A program made the position numbers and the translations under genes. Below, piece by piece: positions 24,772-33,679 of a stretch of 64,000 nucleotides of DNA (position 1 is the first letter of the stretch; the number at the start of each line of letters is the position of its first letter). Below the pieces are notes generated by a model. That model was not told where the DNA came from and searched no databases. It saw nothing but the letters and a program-made list of their open reading frames with translations. Source of the DNA: Marinomonas transparens (GTDB lineage Bacteria > Pseudomonadota > Gammaproteobacteria > Pseudomonadales > Marinomonadaceae); contig NZ_JAEMNX010000002.1 of the NCBI RefSeq assembly GCF_016463975.1, forward strand, positions 62,001 to 126,000, read 5' to 3'.

Positions 24772-26484
24772 CTAAAAAGCTGCGATTGCTTCTATAGCTA
24801 GTTTTTCCTTTATTATAGGTATAGACGACATTAGCTGTTTGGTATAACTGTGTTCGGGTGAATGCATAACTTTTGAGGTTTCACCTTGCTCAACAATTAT
24901 CCCCTCCTTCATAACCAATATACGCTGACTTAACATTTTAACCACATGCAGATCATGACTAACAAACAGATAACTCAATCCCAATTCACGTCTTAATTTT
25001 TCCAATAGCTGTAAGACGGTAGCCTGAACAGATACATCAAGAGCAGAAGTGGGTTCATCTAAGATCAAAAATTTTGGATTCAACGCTATTGCTCTCGCTA
25101 TTCCTACTCTAGCCTTTTGCCCACCACTAAGTTGATGAGGTAAACGAGTCATGAACTCAGTCGGTAGCCCAACCTGTAGCATCAAGGATTCTACTTTTTG
25201 ATCTAAAGAATTTTTATTAAAACTCTCTCCTAAACGCTTTAATGGTTCTGCGATTAAATCAAATACTGTATGACGAGGGTTTAGGCTGCCAGTTGGGTCC
25301 TGAAAAACCATTTGTATATCTTTGCGATAAGGGTGCTTAATAAAATCGTTACTTGAGATGTCTGAAATTACAACACCGTCAAATATTATCTTTCCTGCAG
25401 AGGCGTCATCTAGTCTAGCCAACATTCTAGAAGTCGTTGACTTCCCACTTCCTGAGCCGCCGACTAAGCCCACACATTCACCAGAATAAATAGAGAAAGA
25501 GCTCTCTTTTACAGCTACAAACTCTTCCTTTTTTTCTTTGCCTTTAACAAAGGACAAAAAACTTCCAGTTTTTTTAATAAAGGTTTTTCTTAACCCTTCT
25601 ACTACCAATAAAGGCTTTTCACTAATTTCAGGCTCGCTAATATTTAAGTAACTTGGCTTTTCTAATGTAAGATCTTCAACTTTTCCTTCTTTAGATGGAG
25701 TAGCCAATAATAATTTTTTAGTATAAGGATGTTTGGACTTAGAAAAGAAGTCTACTCTACTATTACTTTCTACCACCTTACCCTTTTCCATAACGACAAA
25801 CTTGTCACAATATTCCGAAGCTATACCAAGGTCATGGGTAATCAGGATGACAGCTAGCCCTTCTTCTTTTGCCAAGTTCTTAATCAAATCCATAATAGAT
25901 TTTTGTGTGGTGACATCTAGACCAGTAGTAGGTTCGTCAGCAATAAGTAATCGTGAACGACAAGCTAAGGCTAACGCGATCATTACTCGTTGACACATCC
26001 CGCCGCTTAATTCAAATGGATAGGCATTTTTCACACGATCTAAGTCGTGAATTTCCACCTGCTTTAATAATTTATCGATTTCTTTTTCAATATTCGACCA
26101 AGATGCATAACCATGATTACGAATCATGTCTCGTAAATGTTGACCGACTTTTCGAATGGGATTTAGTGTAGACATAGGGTTTTGAAAAATCATTGAAATT
26201 TCACGACCACGAATCTCTTTGAGTTTAGCCGGAGTGGCTTTATGAATGGGCATACCATCATAGATAATTTCCCCTAGTGGCATAGAACCATTGGCATCTA
26301 GTAAGTTTAAAATGCTATATGCCGTAACGGACTTTCCGCTGCCACTCTCTCCTACTAAAGCGAGAACTTCTCCTTTTTGCAAATCAAAGCTAACGTTTTC
26401 CACAGCTCTGACAGTGCCTTTTTTGGTTTCAAAATCAATAGCTAGCTTACTTACAGAAAGTAATTTCTTTGCTTTTATACTCAT
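24772..26484 (-). CDS. peptide-type ABC transporter, fused ATPases (DppD-DppF type)
   Basis: About 570 aa with two ABC domains in tandem. The first has Walker A GESGSGKS and signature LSGGMCQR; the second has Walker A GGSGSGKS and signature LSGGQKAR. Each ends with the oligopeptide-type C-terminal extension (KHPYTKKLL and EHSYTKQLM). It energises the permease pair encoded just upstream. I chose the ATG at 26484 because AAGGA sits 7 bases upstream; a GTG at 26490 overlaps the permease stop. The gene is visibly AT-rich compared with the DNA further right. Confidence 0.9.
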   Translation of the reverse strand: MSIKAKKLLSVSKLAIDFETKKGTVRAVENVSFDLQKGEVLALVGESGSGKSVTAYSILNLLDANGSMPLGEIIYDGMPIHKATPAKLKEIRGREISMIFQNPMSTLNPIRKVGQHLRDMIRNHGYASWSNIEKEIDKLLKQVEIHDLDRVKNAYPFELSGGMCQRVMIALALACRSRLLIADEPTTGLDVTTQKSIMDLIKNLAKEEGLAVILITHDLGIASEYCDKFVVMEKGKVVESNSRVDFFSKSKHPYTKKLLLATPSKEGKVEDLTLEKPSYLNISEPEISEKPLLVVEGLRKTFIKKTGSFLSFVKGKEKKEEFVAVKESSFSIYSGECVGLVGGSGSGKSTTSRMLARLDDASAGKIIFDGVVISDISSNDFIKHPYRKDIQMVFQDPTGSLNPRHTVFDLIAEPLKRLGESFNKNSLDQKVESLMLQVGLPTEFMTRLPHQLSGGQKARVGIARAIALNPKFLILDEPTSALDVSVQATVLQLLEKLRRELGLSYLFVSHDLHVVKMLSQRILVMKEGIIVEQGETSKVMHSPEHSYTKQLMSSIPIIKEKLAIEAIAAF

Positions 26485-26486
26485 AA

Positions 26487-27353
26487 TCACTTCCTTTTCT
26501 GAGGGTCAGCTAGATCTCGTAAAGTGTCACCGACAAGGTTAAAGGTAAATACTGCTAGCATCAGAACCAAACCAGGGAATAAGACTAACCACCACTGGCC
26601 AGATATTATGTAATCAGCCCCTTCTGCTACGAGTATCCCCCACTCTGCAACAGGTGGGCGCACTCCCAAACCAATAAAAGACAAGCCTGCTGCGTTTAGA
26701 ATTGCCCACCCCATATTAATTGAGATCTGTACGATCAAGTTGGGCAAGCAGTTAGGTAATATATGAAAGAACAATGTTCGAAAATGACTATTACCAGACA
26801 ATAAAGCCGCCTGAACATATTGCCTGTCCCTTTGAAGGCTTACCTCAGCACGGGCAATACGAATATAAAAAGGGATATTAATGATAGCGGTTGCATATAT
26901 AACATTAATGAGCGAGTTACCCATTACTGCCACGATCCCCATTGCCAATACAAATAATGGGAAAGCCAACACAATATCAGCAAGGCGGCCAATTAAACGT
27001 TCATACCAACCACCATAGTATCCCGCCAATGCCCCTAGAAATGTCCCAATAAAAAAGCTTATAGAAACAGCGGCTACGGCAATACCCAGATCAAGACGAG
27101 TTGCCACGATCACACGAGAAAAAACATCACGGCCTAGGTGGTCGGTACCAAAAAAATGCTGACTGCTTGGGCCTTGCAATGCAATTGCGGTGTTACTTTC
27201 TAAGGGGTCATAAGGGACCAAATAAGGTCCAGCTAAAGCAAGAAAGACATAGACTCCAAATAAAATTAACGAGATGCTAGACAATAGGTTTTGACCAACA
27301 AGGAACCGCAGTTGTTGGGCGATATTGTCCTGTTTGATAGTTTGACTATTCAT
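26487..27353 (-). CDS. peptide-type ABC transporter permease, DppC-like
   Basis: About 288 aa with a cytoplasmic N-terminus, the DppC-typical GPYLVPYDPLESN and FGTDHLGRDVFSRV segments, and five to six hydrophobic helices. The permease loop is around ALLSGNSHFRTLFFHILPN. It pairs with the DppB-like protein to form the channel. The ATG at 27353 overlaps the end of the DppB-like gene by eight bases, so the two are translationally coupled. Confidence 0.9.
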   Translation of the reverse strand: MNSQTIKQDNIAQQLRFLVGQNLLSSISLILFGVYVFLALAGPYLVPYDPLESNTAIALQGPSSQHFFGTDHLGRDVFSRVIVATRLDLGIAVAAVSISFFIGTFLGALAGYYGGWYERLIGRLADIVLAFPLFVLAMGIVAVMGNSLINVIYATAIINIPFYIRIARAEVSLQRDRQYVQAALLSGNSHFRTLFFHILPNCLPNLIVQISINMGWAILNAAGLSFIGLGVRPPVAEWGILVAEGADYIISGQWWLVLFPGLVLMLAVFTFNLVGDTLRDLADPQKRK

Positions 27354-28371
27354 TGCGGCCCATCCTCGGATCAAATAAGGTGTAGAGAATATCGATAATT
27401 AAATTTAGTGTGACGAAGAGCACCGCCATAATGAGTACAAAACCTTGTATCGCAGCATAATCTGATGCCACTAACGCATCTATCGCAAAAGACCCTATAC
27501 CCGGCCAAGAATAAACTTTTTCAACCAGCACGTTACCTCCCAGTAAAAAGCCAAACACTAAGCCAATTACTGTGAGAAGAGGTAAGGAAGCATTCTGCAA
27601 GGCATATACATACACTCGCATGTTTGTACTGATACCATTAGCTTTAGCAGCCTTAACATATTCACTTTCTAAAGCAGTAATCATAGATGATCGGGTCATT
27701 CGAGCTATTGGGGCCAATGCACACAAAGCCAATGTAGACGCTGGTAATAATAGCTGAGCAAAAGCCGCTTTAAAGACTTCATAGTCCCCTATGATTAGGG
27801 CGTCTATGGTGTAAAAGCCAGTTACATGGGGTGGTTCCAAATAGATGAAATCTAAGCGCCCAATCGGCGATGGAGACCAGCCTAGTAAGTAATAAAAGAC
27901 AAACATTAGGAACAAGCCACTGAAAAAAATAGGCGTTGACGCCCCAGCAGTGACTAAAACTCGGCACAAATGATCAATCCAAGTATTGGGTTTTAGAGCC
28001 GCTAGAATACCTAACGGTATGGCAATTAATAACCCCATGAACAAGCCTAGCAACGTGAGCTCTAAAGACGCAGGCAGACGTGCTTTAATTTCATAGGTAA
28101 CGCTTTGGCCTGTCGTTAAACTTTGGCCTAGCTCTCCATTTAGTAAGTTGTTGCAATAAGCTAAAAATTGATAAGGCAATGAGCGGTCTAAGCCAAGCTT
28201 TTCCCTAACGTGTTGGATTGATGCTTCATCAGCCATTGCTCCAGCAAAGTAAACTGCCGGGTCGCCCGGCAGTGCTCGAGTTAAGCAAAACGATATAACC
28301 AGCACACCAAAAAGAGTAGGAACAGCGAGCATCAAACGCTTTATGATGAGTTGGATTTTATCGTAAAGCAT
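27346..28371 (-). CDS. peptide-type ABC transporter permease, DppB-like
   Basis: 341 aa with the classic DppB beginning: an N-terminal helix (MLAVPTLFGVLVISFCLTRA), then LPGDPA and a periplasmic region ending LGLDRSLPYQF. Further helices follow, with the conserved cytoplasmic loop AARANG-type motif seen as KAAKANGIS. It ends DPRMGRNE, as usual in the family. It begins five bases after the binding-protein gene, within one operon. Confidence 0.92.
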   Translation of the reverse strand: MLYDKIQLIIKRLMLAVPTLFGVLVISFCLTRALPGDPAVYFAGAMADEASIQHVREKLGLDRSLPYQFLAYCNNLLNGELGQSLTTGQSVTYEIKARLPASLELTLLGLFMGLLIAIPLGILAALKPNTWIDHLCRVLVTAGASTPIFFSGLFLMFVFYYLLGWSPSPIGRLDFIYLEPPHVTGFYTIDALIIGDYEVFKAAFAQLLLPASTLALCALAPIARMTRSSMITALESEYVKAAKANGISTNMRVYVYALQNASLPLLTVIGLVFGFLLGGNVLVEKVYSWPGIGSFAIDALVASDYAAIQGFVLIMAVLFVTLNLIIDILYTLFDPRMGRNE

Positions 28372-28376
28372 ACTAC

Positions 28377-30011
28377 TTACTCCTTAGAAAACGAGCGAAT
28401 ATCAAGCTGTCTGTGAAACCAGTTCACATAACCTGAGACATTTTTCTGCATTACAACATCTAAAGTTGGTTGCCATAATGGAATCATAGGGACTTCATCA
28501 GTCGCTATGTCAATCATGCGTTTCACATTCGTGCTGTATTCAGGAGCATCTACTGACATTTTTAGGGTTACATCAACCAGCGATTTCATTTCATCACTCT
28601 TGAAATTCATAGAGTTAAACAAATGACCATCTAGGTAAGCCCAGAAGAAGTAGTAGTCTGGGTAATTCAACCAACCACCAAAGTTCTTCATGTGTAGTTC
28701 AAGGCCTTTTTCGACCAGTGCTTTGGTTCGCCAACTAGCACCAGGAATCTTGTTAATTGGTGCATCAATACCAATTTTGCCAAGACTTTCCTGTATCAAT
28801 AAAGCCGTTGGTTCCATCCATTGGGCAAAGTCTAAGTTCATCGATAAAGGCACACTAAAACCTTTTTGATAACCCGCTTCGGTTAACAAAGCTTTGGCTT
28901 TATCAATATTGGTTTTATATGGAAAAGGCTGAGGCCAAAGTGCAGACTCAGCTTTACTACTTTCACGCCCCCACATAGGTTTGCCTAAGCCATAAGCAGC
29001 TACGTCAAATATTTGTTGGTAAGGCAGTGCATAAGCTATTGCTTGGCGAACCTTAGGGTTGCTGAAGGGGTCAAAGTTTAAATTCAAGCCAATGGCATGC
29101 AATGTATTATCAATAGTTGAACTTGAAACTTTAAGTTTAGGGTTAGACATCAACTCTTTCACATCTTTAGATGGAAGGTCTAACGCTACATCAGCATCCC
29201 CACGCTCAACTAATGCTCGTCTTGTTGAAGAGCTTGGTACATCACGCACAATGACTCGACTCATGGCGGGCAAGTCGCCATTTTTCCAACCATCAAAGCG
29301 TTTATAAATTAGTTGCTGACCAGGCACCCATCGCTCTAGCATATATGCACCGCCACCAGCAGGAGTCTTGTGTAGATATTCAGTTGCCCATGGATCATCT
29401 TTGGTAACATGCTGTAGAGCTAATTTTGAGTTGATCACCATTGGAATAGGTACTGCTAAATCTGGCAGAGTTAACTTGTTCGCTTCCCCTATGATGACTT
29501 TAAAGGTGTGTTCATCAATCACTTCAAACTGCTCTGGAGAGGAAAGCCCCCCTGCTTTCATTTGTACCGTTGGAAAACCACCTAGGCTAACAGCACGATC
29601 GAATGACCACTTCACATCGGCTGCGGTAACCGGAGTGCCATCCCAGAAAGTCGCATCTTCTCGAAGATGGAATATATAAGCAGTTCCACCATCGACACTT
29701 TCCCAATGGGTAGCCAATTCTGGAACAATTTGTGTCGAGTCTGATTTTAAATTACCTTCACCTTCACTTTTAATCCCAAAAGAGACAAGCCGATCATACA
29801 TATTTATCGCAACTTGATAACTGGGACGATTGGTGCCAGCACGATGAATATCTAGGCTGTTAATACTGGTACCAGACACAATCACCAAGGTTTCGTCACG
29901 GCTGTTAGCATTCGCATTTGTAGAAATGCATATCAGCAAAGACATAGTAAATAGGCCATGACCTGTTACTTTTTTTAATAAATTTATTTTACTTTTACAT
30001 TTTTTTTTCAT
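28377..30011 (-). CDS. extracellular solute-binding protein, family 5 (peptide/nickel type)
   Basis: 544 aa with a signal peptide (basic MKKKCKSK, then a hydrophobic core MSLLICISTNANA) and the family 5 signature region (ATHWESVDGGTAYIFHLRED and FWDGTPVTAADVKWSFDRA). It delivers its ligand to the DppBC-like permease. Family 5 proteins bind peptides, but also nickel chelates, opines and other nitrogen compounds. An allophanate hydrolase-like gene lies directly upstream in the operon, so the ligand may be a nitrogen-rich small molecule; this is inference. Confidence 0.9.
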   Translation of the reverse strand: MKKKCKSKINLLKKVTGHGLFTMSLLICISTNANANSRDETLVIVSGTSINSLDIHRAGTNRPSYQVAINMYDRLVSFGIKSEGEGNLKSDSTQIVPELATHWESVDGGTAYIFHLREDATFWDGTPVTAADVKWSFDRAVSLGGFPTVQMKAGGLSSPEQFEVIDEHTFKVIIGEANKLTLPDLAVPIPMVINSKLALQHVTKDDPWATEYLHKTPAGGGAYMLERWVPGQQLIYKRFDGWKNGDLPAMSRVIVRDVPSSSTRRALVERGDADVALDLPSKDVKELMSNPKLKVSSSTIDNTLHAIGLNLNFDPFSNPKVRQAIAYALPYQQIFDVAAYGLGKPMWGRESSKAESALWPQPFPYKTNIDKAKALLTEAGYQKGFSVPLSMNLDFAQWMEPTALLIQESLGKIGIDAPINKIPGASWRTKALVEKGLELHMKNFGGWLNYPDYYFFWAYLDGHLFNSMNFKSDEMKSLVDVTLKMSVDAPEYSTNVKRMIDIATDEVPMIPLWQPTLDVVMQKNVSGYVNWFHRQLDIRSFSKE

Positions 30012-30042
30012 TACAACGTTCCCCTATTTAGATGAAATACAG

Positions 30043-31830
30043 TTATTGATTGTTAACGAAAAAGTTACGCCAGCCACCAAAATGACTAATGTCTTGAGCG
30101 TTTTCTATTGCATAGGACTCACATAAGAAACCTTTAATTTCTTGACCACTTTCAAGCTCAATTGTGCCAATTGATAGCGGAGCTTTTACATCATTTAAGA
30201 AGTCACCCACTTTGGGTTTAGGCAAAGCCCATACTTCCAATTCAATAGAGTAGCCTTGTTCACTTTGCACCATGCCTGGTCGTGCCGGGGTCATCTCTGA
30301 CAAGTGAAATAAACGATATTTAGGTTTGGTTTTGGCGCTAAACTGGAACTTCGCACCACGATCTGTAAGCTGATAATTAAGAGGAAGCGACTTCATATGG
30401 GCGCCAACAACCGCTATATTGATAGTCTCAGAAATATCAAGCGACAATTGATACGGCTTAATTTTCTGTTTTACAGCCCCTAGCCTATTGGCTTGTTCTG
30501 TCTGATATATTTTAGCTAACTCATGAATAGCAAGATCTTTGCCACTATTAGCAATTAACGTAATACTGGAGGGCGCACCATCGTCTTGGCACAATCCCGG
30601 CACAGCAATCGCACACATATCAAGCAAGTTGACAAAATTTGTATACACACCCAAACGGCTATTGGCTTCTACTGGCTCTTTTTCTATCTGCTCAAGCGTT
30701 ACAAAGCCAGGCATAGATGGAGTACAAATAACGTCGACGTTCTTTAATAACTTTGTTATTTGTAAATTCAGCTCTTTTAGCCGGTACTGAGCATTAAATA
30801 AGTCAGCAGCTGAAAACTTAGTTGCTTGTGAAACAATTGAATAAGTTACTGGGTGAAGGGCGTCTGGATGCTGATCAATAAATGGACTTAATACACTATA
30901 ACGCTCTGCAACCCAAGGGCCTTGATAAAGCAATTTTGCAACGTCGTAAAAAGGAGCAAAGTCAATTTCAACAACCTGAGCACCAGCTTGTCTCCAGAAG
31001 TCGAGCGCTTTTTCATAAGCTAATTCTTGGATTTCGTTGTCTAATTTTCTCGTTGCAACACTTGGAACCCCCATTACTATGTTTTTGATGTCAATTGGAC
31101 TCGGCTTGAATGCAAAGTATTTCGAGTAAGCTTCTTGATCGTCATAAGCTGAACAAGACTCAAACACTGTTTGTGCATCTTCAACTGTCAGAGCAAAAAT
31201 CGAAATCGTATCTAATGTTCGACAAGCAGGTAAAACGCCTCGGTTAGACAAGCTCCCTAGAGAAGGCTTAAGGCCCACAATATTGTTTAAAGCTGCTGGG
31301 ACTCGACCTGAACCAGCCGTGTCGGTACCAAGTGAAAATGCCACCTGACCATGAGAAACAGTAACCGCCGAGCCCGAACTTGAACCACCAGGCACATAGT
31401 TTGGATTAACTGCATTTTTAGGTATGGGGTGTGGAGTTCTTACCCCCACTAAACCAGTAGCAAACTGATCAAGGTTCGTTTTACCAACGACAATCGCTCC
31501 AGCCTGTTTTAGTAAAGATACGACAAACGCATCTTCCTTTGGGTAATAGGTATAATCTGGACAAGCGGCTGTTGTTGGCATACCTGCTACATCTATGTTG
31601 TCTTTTACCGCAAAAGGAATCCCCCATAGAGGCTTGCTTTTAAGGTCAAGGTCACCAACTTCAGCGATGGCATCATCTAATCTTTGTTGAGTTGCTAAAT
31701 GAAGATAAATCCCTTCGTCACCTGTTTTTTTTATTCTATTTAAAGACTCTCTGATCACGTCATGCACACTGACGCCTGCGGAATAAGCATCATGAATAGA
31801 ATCTATCGTAAAAAGTAAATGACTCAACAT
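30043..31830 (-). CDS. allophanate hydrolase-like amidase (AtzF type)
   Basis: About 595 aa. The N-terminal amidase-signature domain has all elements of the Ser-cisSer-Lys triad: Lys in PFAVKDNIDVAG, Ser in GGSSSGSAV and Ser in DTAGSGR. The C-terminal ~110 residues (from KYRLFHLSEM and ARPGMVQ to FGGWRNFF) match the extra domain typical of AtzF and the amidase half of urea amidolyase. AtzF cleaves allophanate to ammonia and carbon dioxide. No urea carboxylase, biuret hydrolase or cyanuric acid hydrolase is nearby, so the true substrate may differ. I use the ATG at 31830 with GGGGT 6 bases upstream; a GTG at 31836 is possible. It lies first in the transporter operon. Confidence 0.87.
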   Translation of the reverse strand: MLSHLLFTIDSIHDAYSAGVSVHDVIRESLNRIKKTGDEGIYLHLATQQRLDDAIAEVGDLDLKSKPLWGIPFAVKDNIDVAGMPTTAACPDYTYYPKEDAFVVSLLKQAGAIVVGKTNLDQFATGLVGVRTPHPIPKNAVNPNYVPGGSSSGSAVTVSHGQVAFSLGTDTAGSGRVPAALNNIVGLKPSLGSLSNRGVLPACRTLDTISIFALTVEDAQTVFESCSAYDDQEAYSKYFAFKPSPIDIKNIVMGVPSVATRKLDNEIQELAYEKALDFWRQAGAQVVEIDFAPFYDVAKLLYQGPWVAERYSVLSPFIDQHPDALHPVTYSIVSQATKFSAADLFNAQYRLKELNLQITKLLKNVDVICTPSMPGFVTLEQIEKEPVEANSRLGVYTNFVNLLDMCAIAVPGLCQDDGAPSSITLIANSGKDLAIHELAKIYQTEQANRLGAVKQKIKPYQLSLDISETINIAVVGAHMKSLPLNYQLTDRGAKFQFSAKTKPKYRLFHLSEMTPARPGMVQSEQGYSIELEVWALPKPKVGDFLNDVKAPLSIGTIELESGQEIKGFLCESYAIENAQDISHFGGWRNFFVNNQ

Positions 31831-31908
31831 ACGCACACCCCGCTCAAAAATTTAATATTAAATCTAGTTAATCAACACACAGTGAAACTGCATAGTGCTA
31901 ATATCGCA

Positions 31909-31934
31909 GGTATGTGATGCAAAATATGCACACC
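31909..31934. promoter_or_regulatory. possible LysR-type operator
   Basis: GGTATGTGATGCA followed five bases later by TGCACACC forms an imperfect inverted repeat in the 125-bp gap between the divergent amidase operon and the LysR gene. LysR regulators usually bind such sites in the shared promoter of the gene pair. The match is weak. Confidence 0.3.
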
Positions 31935-31955
31935 TAATTAATACTGGAAACCAAC

Positions 31956-32849
31956 ATGAAACAACTTATTGACTTTCGATATTTTCAAACTATCGCTAAA
32001 ACTGGCTCCATACGAAAAGCTGCAGACAAGTTAGCTATTACTTCAACAGCCTTAAACAGACGAATTATTTCTTTAGAGGAAGAAATAGGGGAAAAACTAT
32101 TCGAGCGCCATTCATCAGGTGTGACATTGACGTCCGCTGGAGAGCTTTTTCTTAGCCATATTCAAAAGCAATTAGCGGATTTTGAAAGAGTAAAGAGTCA
32201 TATTTCAAATTTGCAAGGTATCAGGCGTGGTCACGTAAATATTGCCTGTAGCCAAGCCTTATTAACTTCTTTTTTTCCACAACAAATTGCGATTTTTCGG
32301 AAAAAATACCCTGCTGTCACCTTTAGCGTCTTTCAAAGAGACAGATTATCAGCAGAGGCGGCTTTGCTCGATAACAGTGTTGATCTTGCAATGATTTTCG
32401 AACCTATCTATATGCCTGAAATGAAAACGATCATGTCAAAAGAGCAACAGCTATACGCCATTATGCAGAAAGAGCACCCCTTAGCAGATAAAGCAGAATT
32501 AAAACTAAGTGAATGCTCTGATTACCCTCTAGCCTTACCGAGAAAGGGTATAGGTGTAAGGGAGCTAATAGATTTTAAAGCAAGCCGAAGTGGGCTTGAT
32601 ATTAAGCCCTGTGTCGAGTCAGATAGTTTTGAGTTCTTACGTAATCACGCGATGAATGAAGGCAGTGTTACTTTCCAAATTGAAATTGGCATACCACAGA
32701 TTTTAGAGCAACTAAACCTAACAACCCGCCCTTTATTAAAAAGTGACATTCCTGTTGGATGTATGTACTTGGTTCAAAAGAAAGACCGAATACTACCTGT
32801 GGCAACGGCACTATTTTCAGAACAGTTAATTAACGCTCTATCAGAATAA
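31956..32849 (+). CDS. LysR-family transcriptional regulator
   Basis: 297 aa. The N-terminal winged helix-turn-helix includes FQTIAKTGSIRKAADKLAIT and ALNRRIISLEEEIGEKLFER, standard for LysR proteins. The C-terminal ~200 residues form the periplasmic-binding-like effector domain, which begins GHVNIACSQALL. It is transcribed away from the AtzF-transporter operon and most likely controls that operon in response to its substrate. The length is normal. Confidence 0.9.
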   Translation: MKQLIDFRYFQTIAKTGSIRKAADKLAITSTALNRRIISLEEEIGEKLFERHSSGVTLTSAGELFLSHIQKQLADFERVKSHISNLQGIRRGHVNIACSQALLTSFFPQQIAIFRKKYPAVTFSVFQRDRLSAEAALLDNSVDLAMIFEPIYMPEMKTIMSKEQQLYAIMQKEHPLADKAELKLSECSDYPLALPRKGIGVRELIDFKASRSGLDIKPCVESDSFEFLRNHAMNEGSVTFQIEIGIPQILEQLNLTTRPLLKSDIPVGCMYLVQKKDRILPVATALFSEQLINALSE

Positions 32850-33185
32850 AATGAGTTTTAGCGATGGGGAGTATAATAAGGTTTATTAACAAGACTAAAA
32901 TATAGAATACATCTCTTTTACTTAACTAAATCTCAGCTAGATCAGTTATCAGGTAAACGAAAGAAGGCCCAACAACGAAGCTACTTTGTAGCACGAAATT
33001 AGGGAGTTCAATTCGTAGATGGATTTATTGAAATCTTGCGAATCGATTCAAGACATTAAAAATATTACAAGATTAAGAACACAAACAATCAGAGTAGCTT
33101 AGAGGGTAAAGAGCACTAAAAAAGCAAAAAATATAAAATGGGATCAAAGTGGTATCAACCTAACCCTTTTGGGCTCCATTCAGAT
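32850..33185. other. AT-rich intergenic stretch without a recognisable gene
   Basis: No credible coding frame. Around 32935-33060 one forward frame reads LDQLSGKRKKAQQRSYFVAR and then, past a stop, GVQFVDGFIEILRIDSR. It looks like debris of a former gene, but I cannot identify it. The stretch separates the AT-rich accessory module from tRNA-Val and uvrB. Confidence 0.5.
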
Positions 33186-33191
33186 GCAAAA

Positions 33192-33214
33192 AAGCCGAAC
33201 ACTGGGTTCGGCTT
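33192..33214 (-). terminator. Rho-independent terminator downstream of tRNA-Val
   Basis: AAGCCGAAC pairs with GTTCGGCTT across a 5-nt loop. On the minus strand the stem is followed by six T residues. It lies about 60 bases beyond the 3' end of the leftward tRNA-Val gene and fits as its terminator. Confidence 0.75.
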
Positions 33215-33273
33215 TCGTAACTTACACTTTCTAATTCATGAAAGTAACAAGTTTTTATACATCTAAAAAAGAG

Positions 33274-33350
<77 letters not shown>

Positions 33351-33432
33351 AAAAAGTGTTGGCTATTATACGCAGGGGTTTGTGTTTGACAAGTCCCCTA
33401 TGTGACTTTTTAAGGCTTTGTTTGTCAGTCGG

Positions 33433-33621
33433 TTATTCGTTTGCTGGTATCAGAAGTTCGTGCCCTATTACTTCGTCTATTAAGCCGTAGGGCACTTTGT
33501 ATTTTTTGTCTTTGAATTTGACGAGGGCGTAGTCGTAACACATTTCAATCACGGTGCAGTTGACGATCACACCGTTGTCTATGACGCGAACGATGTTGTA
33601 ATTACGCAGGGTTATGGCCAT
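33433..33621 (-). CDS. small protein of unknown function (62 aa)
   Basis: I chose the ATG at 33621 because AAGGG lies 7 bases upstream; the open frame runs further, to 33690, but with an unlikely basic leader. The 62 residues (from MAITLRNYNIVRVIDNG to VIGHELLIPANE) alternate beta-type hydrophobics with charged residues and include CTVIEMCYDYALVKFKDKKY, which suggests a small beta-barrel. It has no signal peptide. It lies 58 bases after uvrB on the same strand and may be co-transcribed. I do not recognise it. Confidence 0.6.
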   Translation of the reverse strand: MAITLRNYNIVRVIDNGVIVNCTVIEMCYDYALVKFKDKKYKVPYGLIDEVIGHELLIPANE

Positions 33622-33679
33622 GTCTGTGCCCTTTTCAATGCCTATTGTGTGGTCTCTTTTCCTTTTACGATTCGCCGCT

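Noticed and set aside
32935-33060. Integrase or replication-gene fragment in the gap before tRNA-Val
   Set aside because: Two short stop-separated peptides look like gene debris but show no motif that allows a family to be named.
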